From contig OX421968.1 in assembly GCA_949128115.1 (NCBI GenBank), positions 2,542,001 through 2,606,000 of the forward strand: DNA of 64,000 nt, written 5' to 3'. This document shows, one piece after another, positions 1-11,563 of the stretch (positions within the stretch are counted from its first letter, which is position 1; each line of letters starts with the position of its first letter). Position numbers and translations under genes: made by a program. Source of the stretch: Anaspis maculata. Its lineage: Eukaryota > Arthropoda > Insecta > Coleoptera > Scraptiidae. Under the pieces are notes generated by a model. The model was not told where the DNA came from and ran no database searches. It saw only the letters and a program-made list of their open reading frames with translations.

Positions 1-3000
1 CATACCTGGAGATGAGCAGCATTCCCTGCTGGACGAGAGAGGTACCAATCTTTATGTGTGCCTATTGTGTTTTTGTTGTTTACTTTTACGTACTTTTTAA
101 TTCTTATTAACTCATGAATGTTTGTACCTTCTCTAAATGTTGCGTTATTAAAACCAATTAGAATAACAACACCGTTTTGTACGAGAACAATAATAATTGA
201 TAATTATTGTCCATGATTGCTGGTTGATACTTTTTTTTTCATTTTATGCAATAGCGGAAGGGGGCGTCCTGAGGACCATCGGGGATATGGGAGCTGTCAT
301 GACGTCACTAACGTTAGGTCCCGTTGGAAGATCTGTGGTGACTTCTACTTCAAACCAGCACGTGAAAGGCGCCCAGTATATGAAGGAATATCCCCTTGTC
401 ATGGATACCAAATTGAAAATTATCGAGATTTTACAGGTATTACATCGCGATTGTTATTATATCATCATTGTATTATTTTTCTTTTTCTCTTTCAACTTGA
501 TATTGCTTCCTTTTAGTTCATCCTTGATGTACGTCTGGATTATCGGATCAGCTGTTTGTTGAGCATATTCAAACAAGAATTCGACGAATCCGAAAAGCTC
601 AACAGTAGTGGTGATTCATTGAATTTGGGTCAAAAAAATATAGATTTGGAATTGATCGGAAGCCAAGCAGAAGGTATATTCGGTAGCAGTGAGGAATGTG
701 CTGTGTTGGATCTGGACGGTCATGGTGGAAGAACATTTTTGCGGGTTTTGTTACATCTAACGATGCACGATTATCCGCCATTGGTATCAGGGGCGCTTCA
801 CTTACTTTTTAGGCATTTTAGTCAAAGACAAGAAGTATTACAAGCTTTTAGACAGGTAAGTGTTTGCTGACCGTGTCGTACATGAGAAATAGATTGAAGA
901 GGAACTATTTACAGGTCCAGTTGCTAGTATCTGATAGTGATGTAGAATCTTATAAGCAAATCAAGGCTGATTTAGATGTTTTAAGACAATCAGTTGAAAA
1001 GTCTGAATTATGGGTTTACAAATCAAAATGTATCGAAGATCACAACGCGACTAGCAATAAAAAGAATAAAGAGGAAGATGAAGAAGTTACAACAACAAAA
1101 ACTTCGACTATGAGCGTTCTGGAAAAGAAAGGGTCCGCGATTAATTTGGACGTAGGACCTCCTTTGCATCCAGAACAGGCCGACGAGTACAAGAAAATAC
1201 AACAGATTTTAATCAGAATGAATAAACTGTGCACACAAGGCTCACCGAGCGGCATTGTCAAACCGAGAAAACACGAGCAACGTCTTTTGAGGAATGTTGG
1301 AGTTCACACAGTCGTGTTGGATCTTTTGCAAATACCGTACGATGAAAAAGAGGACATTCGCATGAATGAATTAATGCGGCTGGCTCACGAATTCCTTCAA
1401 AATTTCTGCCTGGGTAACCAACAAAATCAAGTGTTGCTTTTCAAACATCTGGATTTGTTTTTGAATCCCGGTATCAGGGAAGCCCAAACCGTTTGTGCCA
1501 TTTTCCAAGACAATTCGACGTTGTGCAATGAAGTGAACGAAAAAGTCATTCAGCATTTCGTCCATTGCATCGAGAGTCACGGAAGACACGTGCAGTACTT
1601 GAAGTTCCTCCAAACCATAGTGAAAGCCGAAAATCAGTTCATAAGGAAAAGTCAAGACATGGTCATGCAAGAATTGATTAATGCCGGCGAAGATGTTCTG
1701 GTGTTTTACAATGACAAAGCATCGTTCAATCATTTCATAGAAATGATGAGGTCCGAAAGACACTGTATGGACGAAGGTAGTCCTTTGAAATATCACGTGG
1801 AGCTAGTCAAATTGCTGACGTGTTGTACCATGGGCAAAAACGTGTACACTGAAATAAAATGCCATAGTTTGCTGCCATTGGATGATATCGTGGCGATGGT
1901 AACCCATCCCGATTGCATTCCCGAAGTGAAGGAAGCTTACGTGGGTTTTTTGAACCATTGCTACATCGATACCGAAGTAGAAATGAAAGAGATTTATACG
2001 TCGAATCACATGTGGACGCTTTTCGAAAAGTCCTTCCTGGTTGACATGGCCGACATTGCTACGGCACCGACAGACCGAAAACATCCCGATAAAGCTTTGG
2101 AAAATTACGTGACCAACTGTGTTATGAACATCATTTCCACGTTCTTCAGTAGCCCGTTTTCAGATCAGAGTACAACAGTTCAGGTATCAGAATTTACAAT
2201 TTGCTTCCATAACCAAATTGCATGTGCTTTAATTTGTTTCTTGGGTATTTCTGGTGCTTTGGTTTTTTTAGTAAAGAACGAGGGTTTTTTCATGTTGAAT
2301 TTTTGTATTGATAGTTTTTCATTTTCATTTATAGCAAATAATTCATTAACCAGTAGGACGGGAGGAATTTATTGTTTGAACACTGCTTTAGATATACTTT
2401 GAAGGATGCACTGGTTATAATGACACTAATGAAAATAGATGGGTAAGATATGTTTAGTCCATTTGGTTTGAGAATAAAGTAGATGGCGTGCACAGCTGTG
2501 GTTTCCTTGCCCGCCCCTGCGACAGATTGTCATGGCCAAGTGAGTCGGCCGCATCGCAGCAAGGTCAGGGCATACATACCACCGGCCTCGCAGGGGTAGG
2601 CAAGGACACCACAACTGCGCACGTCATCTATTTTACTCTTGAATGAAATGGACTACATATATATTTGTTTTGGCAGCGAGCTTCAAACTGTTTCCAAGTG
2701 GTTTGTAAGTTTTTTCCGCAAGAACGCTAAATTGACCGTTCCAGTTGGAGCTAAAAGAGATGCATATTTCCCAAGTTTCCTCTAGATATATTGACAAATG
2801 ACAGTTCACACGTCACACGTATATTGACTGTTCACTGTTCGCAATAGATCCTTTCAGTTTTACCTTGGTTATGCGCGCATTCTGTAATCGTTGACCTTAC
2901 TGGTAAGGTGGTTTTTGGAAAAAATGGATAGAAATGCTGAGCCTGATATTTATATGATTGTGTAGATGATGAAATAATTAAATCTCAACAATAGGATAAG

Positions 3001-6000
3001 TACGCACCTTTTCTCATGGAAAACTGGCAAGTATACTCGAAGTTGTCGGTATAGCTCTAGCGACGAAAATCAAACGGATAAATGACACTGACACATCTTT
3101 GGAATGACACTTCGTTTAAGGAGACATATCTAATAATATATAAAAATGAAAATCACTATATATCACAGATTGAAAGGGTTTATTTCGTACCATCGCATTT
3201 TGTTCAATTCCAACGTCATCTAAGAAAAAAATTCCAAAATAATCCACCTTTCCCATGATGGAAATCACTTGCGCGCATACCTGTGAGCGCATACTCCCGC
3301 TAGTACAAACGGCTACCACAGACCTCTAGTTCTGGGTTCACAGGTATGCGCGAAACTCCCGTGGGAAAGGTGGATTGAGAAAAATCCGTTTCAAGAACTG
3401 AAACTTTTTAGATCTAACCTTCAGAAATACACTTTAAATGACAGCTCACAAATGTCACATCTACGCCCCAACACACAGTGGTCTGAAATGAGATAAACCG
3501 CGCAGAAATTCTGAAAGTTTCAGAATGGATAGCTCATATATAGACATTTTCGGGAAAAATACAAAAAAAAATCTACCTCAAAATAGGGGTTGTGACAGGG
3601 GGGTGCAATTTCGAAAAAGGACCTGAAATGTCCGAAACTTGCAGAATAATTAGACAAGGGCTAGACATTTCTAGGAAAAATATTAAGAAAAATCCACCAT
3701 CAAAATAGGGGATGAAACAAAGGGTAGAATGCAAAAAAAAAAGATCAATATTTTTGAAATTATTTTAATTAGTGAAAAAAGGGGACACCGTTTTGAAAGA
3801 AGCACCATAAAAATATTATCTTTGGAATAAGGGTTGCAACAGGGTTGAATTTCAAAAAAATCACTGAAATTTATGAATCTCTCAGAATAAGTATAGGCAA
3901 TCGGTAAACATTTTGGGAAAAAATATTGGAAAAAATCAAGCACTAGAATAGGGGGTGGATCGGAAGTGAAATTCAAGAATTGAGCTAAATTCAATTGAGC
4001 CACTCAGAATTTTTATCCTTGAAATGGACTAAAAGTCTGTGCGAGTCTGCCCATTTTTGCCTAATTTTGGATCTCATTTTTTTGAGAGATTGAATAACTC
4101 TTCTTTAAAATCACTCTCTGCGTCCTGCACGTTTAGCTCTTGAAACACATGCTTTTGTATAGTCATAGCTTCAGGACTGGTGACTGATTTTTCCAGCATG
4201 ATTTCAAATAAAACTCGCTTTGTCATCGCCATCCTGCAGCAAGTATATCATACGAGTCTACAACACAACGAAATGTTCACAAAATCAGTCTGTAGTAAAG
4301 TAACCTGCACAAGTGCACAACAACGTATGCTACCTGCTGCCTGCAGCCTGCGTCAGACGGCGTCGCTATAGCAGTAAACGGCACTGCGCCTGCGTTTGCG
4401 TGCGTGGAGAGCATGTACGTAAGCAATATGGCATACCATGATGAGGATAAGGAGACTACCTAACTTTATTAACTAATAATAAACTATAATAATTATTCAG
4501 CTTTGACTAATAGAATATAAAATACCAAAAATGAAATTTCACCAATTCAATTCTGATGGAAAAGTTATACCCGGGACAAGGAACAGGAGGTGAATATACC
4601 CTAATCCCCTCTGATCATCTGTCACGATAAAAGTTGAAAACAGGCGGACTTAGCCCCTAGATACTCACCACTTTCTCATTAATTGCGCTTTTTTCGCTTC
4701 ACTGCAATTTGACAATATGTGCAGTGTTCAACAAAAAAAAAGCCTAGCGGAAAATATTGCAACTATTTGCAGCCAATTTTTTTTGAGTTTTGAAGCTGAG
4801 ACGTTGACGAATAAGATAGTAATAAATACAGGGCGGGACCTGTTGGGACTCGTGAGAAAAGCTTCGTCGAAATGTGAACTCCACAGTAAAATTTTCTTGT
4901 GAACAGTTTTCCAAAAAATAATCGATAAAGTCTTTCAAATGAGAAACTAGTGCATGTCAATGACACATCTCGTTAGAGGAAACTTTGGTCTTTCTCACAG
5001 TAATAGCGATAATTTTCAGAATAATCAACAAACCCTGATATGTGAAGAAGAAAATCGGTGTTTCATTCTCTTTGAGAAAGAAGTTTTTGAACCTTTTCAA
5101 GTAAGCCAAGTTCAGCGTTGGTTTTCGGGTACTAATATTCAATGACCAATGGAACTATTTAGGCAAATTATGGTTCAAACCTTCTACTATGATATCGCAA
5201 TGTCAAAAAAGCCCGCAAAAAATGAAGAAAAAATGAATTTCTGCGCGGTTTTTCTCATTTCAGACCACTGTGCAACATATCGATATTCGCAAGTTTTTCA
5301 TAAACATGCATGCGTCGGACTACTGCTCGTGCCATCCACAAATTGTTTTCAAACTGTTGGATAGTCTTGCCAGAGCACCGAACTATTCGTCACAGTTTGG
5401 AATTTGTTCTGCAAGAACACTAAAACCGTCCACCGTCCTGCGCAAACTCGTGACGGTTGGAAATTGTTGCGGATCGCTGCCAAAGCAATATGATTCAATG
5501 CATGCAGCTAGCTATTTTTTTTTCAATTGATTGATTGAGGACAATGCATATTGACAAATAAATGAAATTCCTCTCATCCAATATTTATTTGACGAGTCTT
5601 GAAAATACCTACGTATACATTTTTCGTATTATTTTGTACATACCTGGATGTTTTATTAAAAAAAAAAAACTATCAATATAACATCTGCCGTTTTCTATGG
5701 TGCCTTTTTATGGGGAATCTATTAGAAACATCTGCATGAGGCGAGGGTTTTTTGGAGCGATTCTACAATGGACGATTATGATCCGTTCTCTGTTAACGTT
5801 CCTCTCAAAAATTCACCATTTTCGTCTAATGTAAGTATGAACTGGCGTTGTCGATTGAGAAATAACCATAAAGAATATGCAAACATTATTCTGCAGGTGT
5901 GTTAATTCGTCAAAATGTATATTTTTATGTGAAAGTTACTTGTGTGTATTTATGTCCTGTATGATTATTTCTTGATTTGTGCTTAACTTGCTTACGCAGG

Positions 6001-9000
6001 TTCACTAATTATTTTAGAAATTGCTCCTTACTTTTACAAAAAGACAAAAAAGCATGAGAGTTAGCGCTTAGATTTATACGGTATTAGAGCAATTTAACGC
6101 AATGATTTTTTGGCTGTTGTGATGATGAAGTTCTTACATGGCATAGGAGAATATCCACACTTACGGGATTATTTTGCAGACACGACAACCAATTTTTGTG
6201 CAATTGTTACAATCAGCCTTTAGAGTTTCTCAGTGTCCTTGGTTAGCAGCCTCACAGCGCTTTAATGTTGAAAATTGCATCCGTACGCTATCTGAAGTTG
6301 GTTAGTGTTTTGATGTCGAGCGTAATTCATTTTGCTTCATTGAAATCTTGTAAAATTTTAGCCAAAAATAGAGGCATTGCCATACCGTTGGATTTGGAAA
6401 GTCAAGTTGCCGCCATGTTTAACAAAGCTACAATTCTTACAAGACAAACCAGCAAGTGGTTACAGGCGTCGAAAACTCCGAAAATCGAAAGGTCTCAGTC
6501 ACAGGTATGTGTATGATTATATGATAAATTAATTTTATCACTTCCATTGAATCCATCTGTCTCCAATTTCATAACAATGTATATCGGTTTCAGTTAATGC
6601 GATTAGATCGCAGCATTATCGAAGGTTTGCAAGACATAGTTTCGCTGCTGGAAGATCAACTAAAACCGTTGGTGCAATCGGAACTGTCCCTATTAGTTGA
6701 TGTGTTGTATCGCCCGGAATTGTTATTTCCACCTGGGACTGAATCTCGCAAAAAATGTGAAAGTGGTGGTTTCATTCGACGGTAATGTTCCAATGCTCAT
6801 TACCAAACATGATTTAATGTGTTAATAATGTTTATATCAATAGGCTGATAAAACATACCGAAACTTTACTTGAAGAAAAAGAAGAAAAACTGTGCGTAAA
6901 AGTATTGAAGACGCTGCGTGAAATGATGGCAATCGATCCTGAATATGGAGAAAAGGTGATTTTTTACAATTAAATTTGATTCAAATAAAAACGTTACATT
7001 TACATTTATTTTTCTATCTCTAACATGCTGCTCGTTCAGAACGATAAAAGCGAAAAAACAGAAAACGAAATGGTATGATTCTGTCGTGTCTTTGTTTTAA
7101 TGTTTGTGAATCGAAGAAATCTTCTCCGTTTGTACTTTGAACATGCATATAATTTGCGTGTGCAATTTATCTTTCTTGATGTTTTTTTTTTTAATATTGT
7201 GATGAATGTTGGTTTTAACTTGCTGAGTTATAGGGCGATGTGTTGAGGAACAGCCTGCTGGCGAGGTATTTCGGCAAAGCTTTTGTTCAAAAACATGACA
7301 CTGTTGAATTGGGAAGTTATCAATTGTCATCGGTGATGCACGGACCTGGCGGTAAGTTGAATTCAATTGAGAGAAGCCACTGACGATTTGTCATGACGTG
7401 TAATTTTTTAGCAAAAGTATTGAGCCGTGCTGGTAGAACGTTACACGAAGTCCAGACACATTTGGATCGAGAGGGAGCCTCTGATTTGGTCGTAGAACTG
7501 GTCATAAACTCCGTGAACTCTCCGTCAATTTTCGGCGAAGTTGTCGAACTCGGCATTGCTCTGTTAGAAGGCGGCAATCCAATAATTCAGAAGAGCATGT
7601 TTAATAAGTTGCTGGGTGGCGATTTGAGCCAGTCGTTTTTCAAAGTTTTCTATGACAAAATGAAAGGATCACAACAGGAAATAAAATCAACCGTGAGCGT
7701 GAACACTTCCGACATTGCCGCTAAAGCACACGAAGATAAGCAGGATGGCAAAGATTTGGAGAAAGTATCTAAGAAGCAAGGGAAATCCAATGGGATTTTG
7801 ATCAGCGACGAGCTGCGAGAGGAACTGAGTCGAGCGGCTGAGTCAACGTCGCAAGCGTACGCACATATACGAAACATGGGCGAGGATGGTACGGTCACGT
7901 CAGGAACGGCTTCAGCTTTCGAAGATCTGTTGGCGGAAAAACTGGAGAAACACCGCGATCGCGATGACCAGAACAGCTTGTCCAATAAAGTTCTGATAAT
8001 GCAGCCCATTTTGCGATTCCTCCAATTGCTTTGCGAAAATCACAATCCGGCGCTGCAAAATTTGCTGCGCAATCAAAACAACAAAACAAACTACAATCTC
8101 GTATCGGAAACGCTCATGTTTTTGGATTGCATTTGCGGTTCGACGACAGGCGGTTTGGGCCTGCTGGGATTATACATAAACGAAAACAATGTGTCTCTGA
8201 TAAATCAAACTCTCGAAACTTTAACGGAATATTGCCAAGGCCCTTGTCATGAAAATCAGAATTGCATTGCCACGCACGAATCCAATGGACTGGACATTAT
8301 CACTGCTCTCATCTTGAACGACATCAATCCCTTGGGCAAGTCCCGCATGGATTTGGTACTGGAACTGAAGAACAACGCTTCGAAATTACTGTTGGCCATC
8401 ATGGAAAGCCGAGGTGACAGTGAAAATGCCGAGAGGATCCTCTACAATATGAACCCAAAACAACTGGTGGATGTGGCTTGCAGGGCTTTCCACCAGGAAA
8501 CCGCCGAGGACGACGACGAAGTCGACGATGGAAGTGGAGAGGATGCGGTGTCGCCCAAAGAAGTCGGTCACAATATTTATATTCTTTGTCACCAACTGGC
8601 CCAGCACAATAAAGAACTAGCGGCACTTCTCAAGCCTGCCGACTTTGGAAGCGATTTGAAAATACAAAAGGCACTGATGTACTACGCCACGCACACAGCA
8701 CAAATCGAAATCGTCAGACACGACCGCACATTAGAACAGATCGTTTTTCCGATACCGGAAATCTGCGAATACATCACCACCGACACCAAAATCAGAGTGC
8801 TGAATACCGCTGAACGAGACGATCAAGGAACGAAAGTTGTCGACTTCTTTGAGCGCACCGATTCCATGTTCAATGAGATGAAGTGGCAGAAAAAGCTCAG
8901 GGGTAAACTTTTCCAAGTTCACGCTTCGAATCACAACTTCATAACGATTCAATTTCAGCACAACCTGCTCTATTCTGGGTCAGCAGTTACATGTCACTTT

Positions 9001-10710
9001 GGAGCAATATACTGTTCAACTGTGCCGTACTTATTAATCTTATAGTGGCCTTCTTCTACCCTTTTGAAGACACCTTACCTAGTGAGAACTTGTCCATGAA
9101 AACATTCAAATGATTTGAACTTTGAATTCTTTTTGCAGAAATAAGCTCAAGCATCTCTATACTCATCTGGGTTGCGATGTTGGCATCAACTGCCATCGTT
9201 GTGACGTTGCCGAGGGAAACAGGAATCAGAACCCTTGTAGCATCTACCATTCTCAGACTGATATTCTCTCTAGGTCCGGAGCCGACGTTGTGGCTTTTGG
9301 GCACTGTTACAATATTACTCAAAGGAATTCATCTAGTCAGTATAATGGGCAATCACGGCACACTGACGAAAACCTACCAGCAAATACTCACCGACGCCGA
9401 ACTTGTCTACCATTTGGCTTACCTCGTGTTCTGTATGCTAGGCTTACTTATGCATCCCTTCTTTTATTCTGTCCTGGTAAAACAAATTCAACGTCACCCG
9501 TTGAAGTTTTCCAATTTCAAGAACTCATTTTTAATTTTCAGTTGTTTGATGTTGTTTACCGAGAGGAAACGTTGTTGAATGTCATACGTTCTGTGACAAG
9601 AAATGGTCGTTCAATCATATTAACAGCTGTATTAGCTTTAATTCTTGTATACATGTTCTCTATAATTGGTTATATGTTCTTCAAGGACGATTTTGTCGTT
9701 AGCGTTAAAAAGAAAAATGGTAAATCGTTTGGTCACTTAATTTTGCACAAACGGGGTCTGTAAATTGAGTTTTTGTTTTTAGATGAAATGATGTGCGAAA
9801 CAGTTTCTGATCCAACCGGAAACAAATATAAACAGCACGATGAAGATGCACAGTACTGCACGGCCATCGATCCTGGAGAAGAAAAGAAAGAACGTGCCTG
9901 TGATTCGTTGATTATGTGCATTGTAACTACTCTAAATAAGGGTTTGCGTAATGGAGGCGGAATTGGTGATATTTTACGTGCTCCCAGTAGCGAAGTATGT
10001 TACGGAACCTCAAATACAATACATCACCGACAAGTTATTTTTTTTTATAATTTTCCAGGAAGCTCTCTTTGTGGCAAGGGTCGTCTATGATCTTCTGTTC
10101 TTCTTTGTTGTGATTATTATAGTACTTAACTTGATATTTGGTGTCATTATCGACACATTCGCCGATTTAAGATCTGAAAAACAACAAAAGGAGCTGATCT
10201 TGAAGAACACTTGTTTTATTTGCGGTAAGTCTTGTTCAGTTCAATGTACCAAGTACCTGCTACGCAGCTGAATGGTTTTACAATTAAGTCGACTGAATTT
10301 CAGGTTTGAATCGTTCGGCGTTTGATAACAAAACGGTCAGTTTTGAGGAACACATCAAATGCGAACACAACATGTGGCATTATCTGTACTTCATTGTTTT
10401 AACAAAAGTAAAGGACCCTACCGAATTTACCGGCCCTGAAAGTTATGTCTACGCCATGGTGAAGGCTTCGAATTTGGACTGGTTCCCTCGACTCAGGGCG
10501 ATGTCATTGGCGGCAATTGAAGGTGAAGGCGAACAGATTGAACTGCGAAGTCTCCAAGCTCAACTGGAGAACACTCAAGTGCTGGTCACTAACTTGTCAC
10601 AACAATTAATGGAGTTGAAGGATCAAATGGCCGAACAACGTAAGCAGAAACAGAGGATGGGCCTTCTCAATTCCGCTTCAGCTTACCTGCAAACGCCAAA
10701 TCTACCCTGA
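1..10710 (+). CDS. Itpr: Inositol 1,4,5-trisphosphate receptor, C-terminal 1,819 residues (5' partial)
   Basis: This gene encodes the tetrameric IP3-gated calcium release channel of the endoplasmic reticulum. The exons I read are 2-41, 255-436, 517-855, 915-2183, 6180-6300, 6362-6504, 6594-6781, 6844-6955, 7040-7072, 7234-7351, 7412-8902, 8959-9081, 9139-9476, 9542-9719, 9783-9994, 10059-10224 and 10304-10710. All introns are GT-AG and the phases agree at every junction. The joined length is 5,460 nt, which is 1,819 codons plus TGA. Family hallmarks in order include [74 protein letters not shown], the GGGIGD filter, [15 protein letters not shown] and the WHY/KVKD tail. Receptors of this family are about 2,700 residues long, so the IP3-binding N terminus lies upstream of base 1. 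The absence of stops or frameshifts indicates a functional gene. Family assignment is near certain and the exon edges are inferred from splice consensus and phase. Confidence 0.97.
915..2183 (+). other. Itpr: Itpr large exon: RIH-type helical region
   Basis: A single 1,269-nt exon (423 codons, phase 0 at both ends) encodes the regulatory and coupling part of the receptor. It runs from [15 protein letters not shown], through a charged, low-conservation lysine/glutamate linker at about 1030-1110, into the conserved [17 protein letters not shown] and [11 protein letters not shown] helices of the RIH fold. It ends at [13 protein letters not shown]. Vertebrate genes split this stretch over many exons, so intron loss has happened here. 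The open frame continues past the splice donor at 2184 to a stop at 2400, but that extension has no family similarity and I treat it as intron. Confidence 0.9.
2455..2655. repeat. GC-rich foldback (MITE-like) in the Itpr intron
   Basis: The two ends are inverted copies of each other over about 65 bases. The left arm starts TAGTCCATTTGG and the right arm ends AAATGGACTA. Inside the arms, AGATGGCGTGCACAGCTGTG pairs with the complement of CACAACTGCGCACGTCATCT. The loop holds a GC-rich spacer. Local base composition is much higher in GC than the flanking intron, which suggests an inserted element. Confidence 0.8.
3241..3376. repeat. Short foldback in the Itpr intron
   Basis: The left arm 3241-3285 (AATCCACCTTTCCCATGATG, then GCGCGCATACCTGTG) is the imperfect reverse complement of the right arm 3339-3376 (CACAGGTATGCGCG, then GTGGGAAAGGTGGATT). 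The spacer is about 50 bases. No coding sequence is present. Confidence 0.75.
3474..3511. repeat. Left arm of a wide inverted repeat
   Basis: CACAGTGGTCTGAAATGAGA and the following 18 bases are the reverse complement of 5235-5272 with one mismatch noted in the 26 bases compared directly. The arms are about 1.7 kb apart and may be the ends of an old element that spans the middle of the intron. Confidence 0.65.
3500..4000. repeat. Degenerate tandem array, unit about 130 bases
   Basis: At least three diverged copies share the order 'CAGAATA...GACATTT.GGGAAAAATA...AAAATAGGGG'. Copies start near 3515, 3640 and 3880. Divergence is high, so unit borders are approximate. Confidence 0.5.
5235..5272. 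repeat. Right arm of the wide inverted repeat
   Basis: This is the partner of 3474-3511 in inverted orientation and includes CTGCGCGGTTTTTCTCATTT. Sequence between the arms has no recognised coding content. Confidence 0.65.
5768..5830 (+). other. Candidate alternative first exon of Itpr (21 codons)
   Basis: An ATG at 5768 opens a short frame reading [13 protein letters not shown] and ending KNSPFSSN. It stops exactly at a consensus donor, gtaagtatg, at 5831. An in-frame stop lies upstream at 5723, so the ATG is a plausible true start. The donor is phase 0 and the next Itpr exon (6180) begins in phase 0. The product would be 21 new residues joined to the last 1,209 residues of the receptor. 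I see no TATA box or other promoter mark, and the peptide matches nothing I recognise. It could equally be chance or the first exon of an unrelated nested gene. Confidence 0.25.
7040..7072 (+). other. Itpr: 33-nt micro-exon of Itpr
   Basis: This 11-codon exon reads [11 protein letters not shown] and is bounded by ttcgttcag and gtatgatt. Both boundaries are phase 0, so including or skipping it keeps the receptor frame. It encodes a very polar segment in the variable linker before the GDVLRNSLL exon, where vertebrate receptors carry a divergent charged loop. That makes it a natural cassette exon. Its use is inferred from splice signals only. Confidence 0.6.
7412..8902 (+). other. Itpr: Itpr large exon: regulatory region and RIH-associated domain
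   Basis: This exon of 1,491 nt begins by completing an alanine codon and runs through [31 protein letters not shown] and [16 protein letters not shown] poorly conserved acidic/basic linker follows. From about 8000 comes the highly conserved RIH-associated segment [19 protein letters not shown], then [46 protein letters not shown] and the pre-channel block [10 protein letters not shown]. The donor at 8903 leaves one base, which is completed by exon 8959. The 56-base intron after it is among the shortest in the window. Confidence 0.93.
8959..10224 (+). other. Itpr: Itpr channel domain: six membrane helices and pore (five exons)
   Basis: Exons 8959-9081, 9139-9476, 9542-9719, 9783-9994 and 10059-10224 encode the transmembrane part. 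S1 is near [20 protein letters not shown]2 near [17 protein letters not shown], and S3 follows [16 protein letters not shown]4 to S5 run through [32 protein letters not shown] and [18 protein letters not shown] short luminal loop with several cysteines comes next. The pore loop carries the GGGIGD selectivity filter at 9953-9970, and S6 is [19 protein letters not shown]. The luminal loop is shorter than in vertebrates and I see no strong N-glycosylation sequon there. Confidence 0.93.
10304..10710 (+). other. Itpr: Itpr last coding exon: linker zinc-binding motif and C-terminal coiled coil
   Basis: The exon completes the CFICG...HIKCEH motif, a C2H2-type zinc site whose cysteine pair sits in the preceding exon (about 10212-10224). 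It then encodes [37 protein letters not shown] and a leucine-rich coiled coil ([17 protein letters not shown]). The stop codon is TGA at 10708-10710. In the family this tail relays gating from the cytosolic part to the pore. Confidence 0.93.
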
Positions 10711-11275
10711 AGAGATTGATTCGATACCTATAAATATAGATACATGTGCTAGTCTCGGACCCTATGTCCGATTTGTTGTGAATGTTCGGCAATTGTTGCA
10801 TAAATCTTTCAACATAGCTCAGTAATGCTCAAATTCTTATATTATTATAATAGTGTTAAAAACTTCATATTATAGTGTATTTTCAATTCGTAAACGCATT
10901 CTGAACCTGTTACTACTTTACTAAAATTTTATAGTACATACGAGAATTTCTCACATTCTGTGTTGTGGTTATAGGGTTGTCTTAAGTGCATAATGTTTCT
11001 TCCAAGAAATGTTTATTGTTGTTGTAACTTCTAGATTGTGTACAAATTCTATCGAAATATAGCTCTATAATACGTTTTCCCAAATGTTTTTGCTAGAACC
11101 AAATATCAAAGCATCTAAAGGTCTTAAGTTGTAAGTGTACCTATATCCAAATTAGTACCTAGAAGCATTTGCTATGACTAGTGTGGAGTAAATAGTTCAA
11201 TTTTGAAGTAAATACCTACAAACCGTAATGGGTGGTAAGTATGAATATAAATAAAACGGAGTATTTGCTACTTCA
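10711..11275 (+). other. Itpr: Itpr 3' untranslated region with poly(A) signal
   Basis: AT-rich, stop-filled sequence follows the TGA. The first canonical AATAAA on this strand is at 11250-11255, followed by a T/G-containing stretch near 11265-11290 that could be the cleavage region. I place the transcript end near 11275. No conserved regulatory element was recognised in the 540-base UTR. Confidence 0.55.
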
Positions 11276-11563
11276 GTTCAGTTCGTTTATTGACTTTATT
11301 ACAGCGTTAGACTGTATGAAATAGGTCAAAAAAGGTAGTCTCGTAAGTACAAGTACACAAAATCAATCGGTTAATAATAATATTCTTTCCACCTAGATGG
11401 TAGAAATACCACCAGACGGAACATGTTGACATGAGGGACTGAGTTCCAGAACTCGTCTTATCCAAAGGCGAGAAGGTACCTCTATATATATATATAGAGG
11501 TACCTTTATATTATATACCTATTTTGGGAAAACGTTAAAAATCTGTTTTACGTGTTTTTGAGC
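11276..11563. other. Intergenic gap downstream of Itpr
   Basis: There is no coding signal. The one structure is a perfect 34-base palindrome at 11473-11506, built on AAGGTACCTCTATATA and its complement. Confidence 0.7.

Larger units (their letters stand above)
2184..6179 (+). other. Itpr intron of about 4.0 kb, repeat-filled
   Basis: This is the only long intron visible in the gene. It contains two short foldbacks (2455-2655, 3241-3376), a degenerate tandem array (about 3500-4000), a pair of 38-base inverted arms (3474-3511 and 5235-5272) and the candidate exon at 5768. The stretch 4000-5220 shows only low-complexity AT-rich sequence. Confidence 0.75.

Noticed and set aside
2184..2402. Open frame continuing past the 915 exon to a stop at 2400
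   Set aside because: It follows a consensus donor, has no similarity to IP3 receptors, and exon 6180 continues the family sequence ([11 protein letters not shown]) in the right phase.
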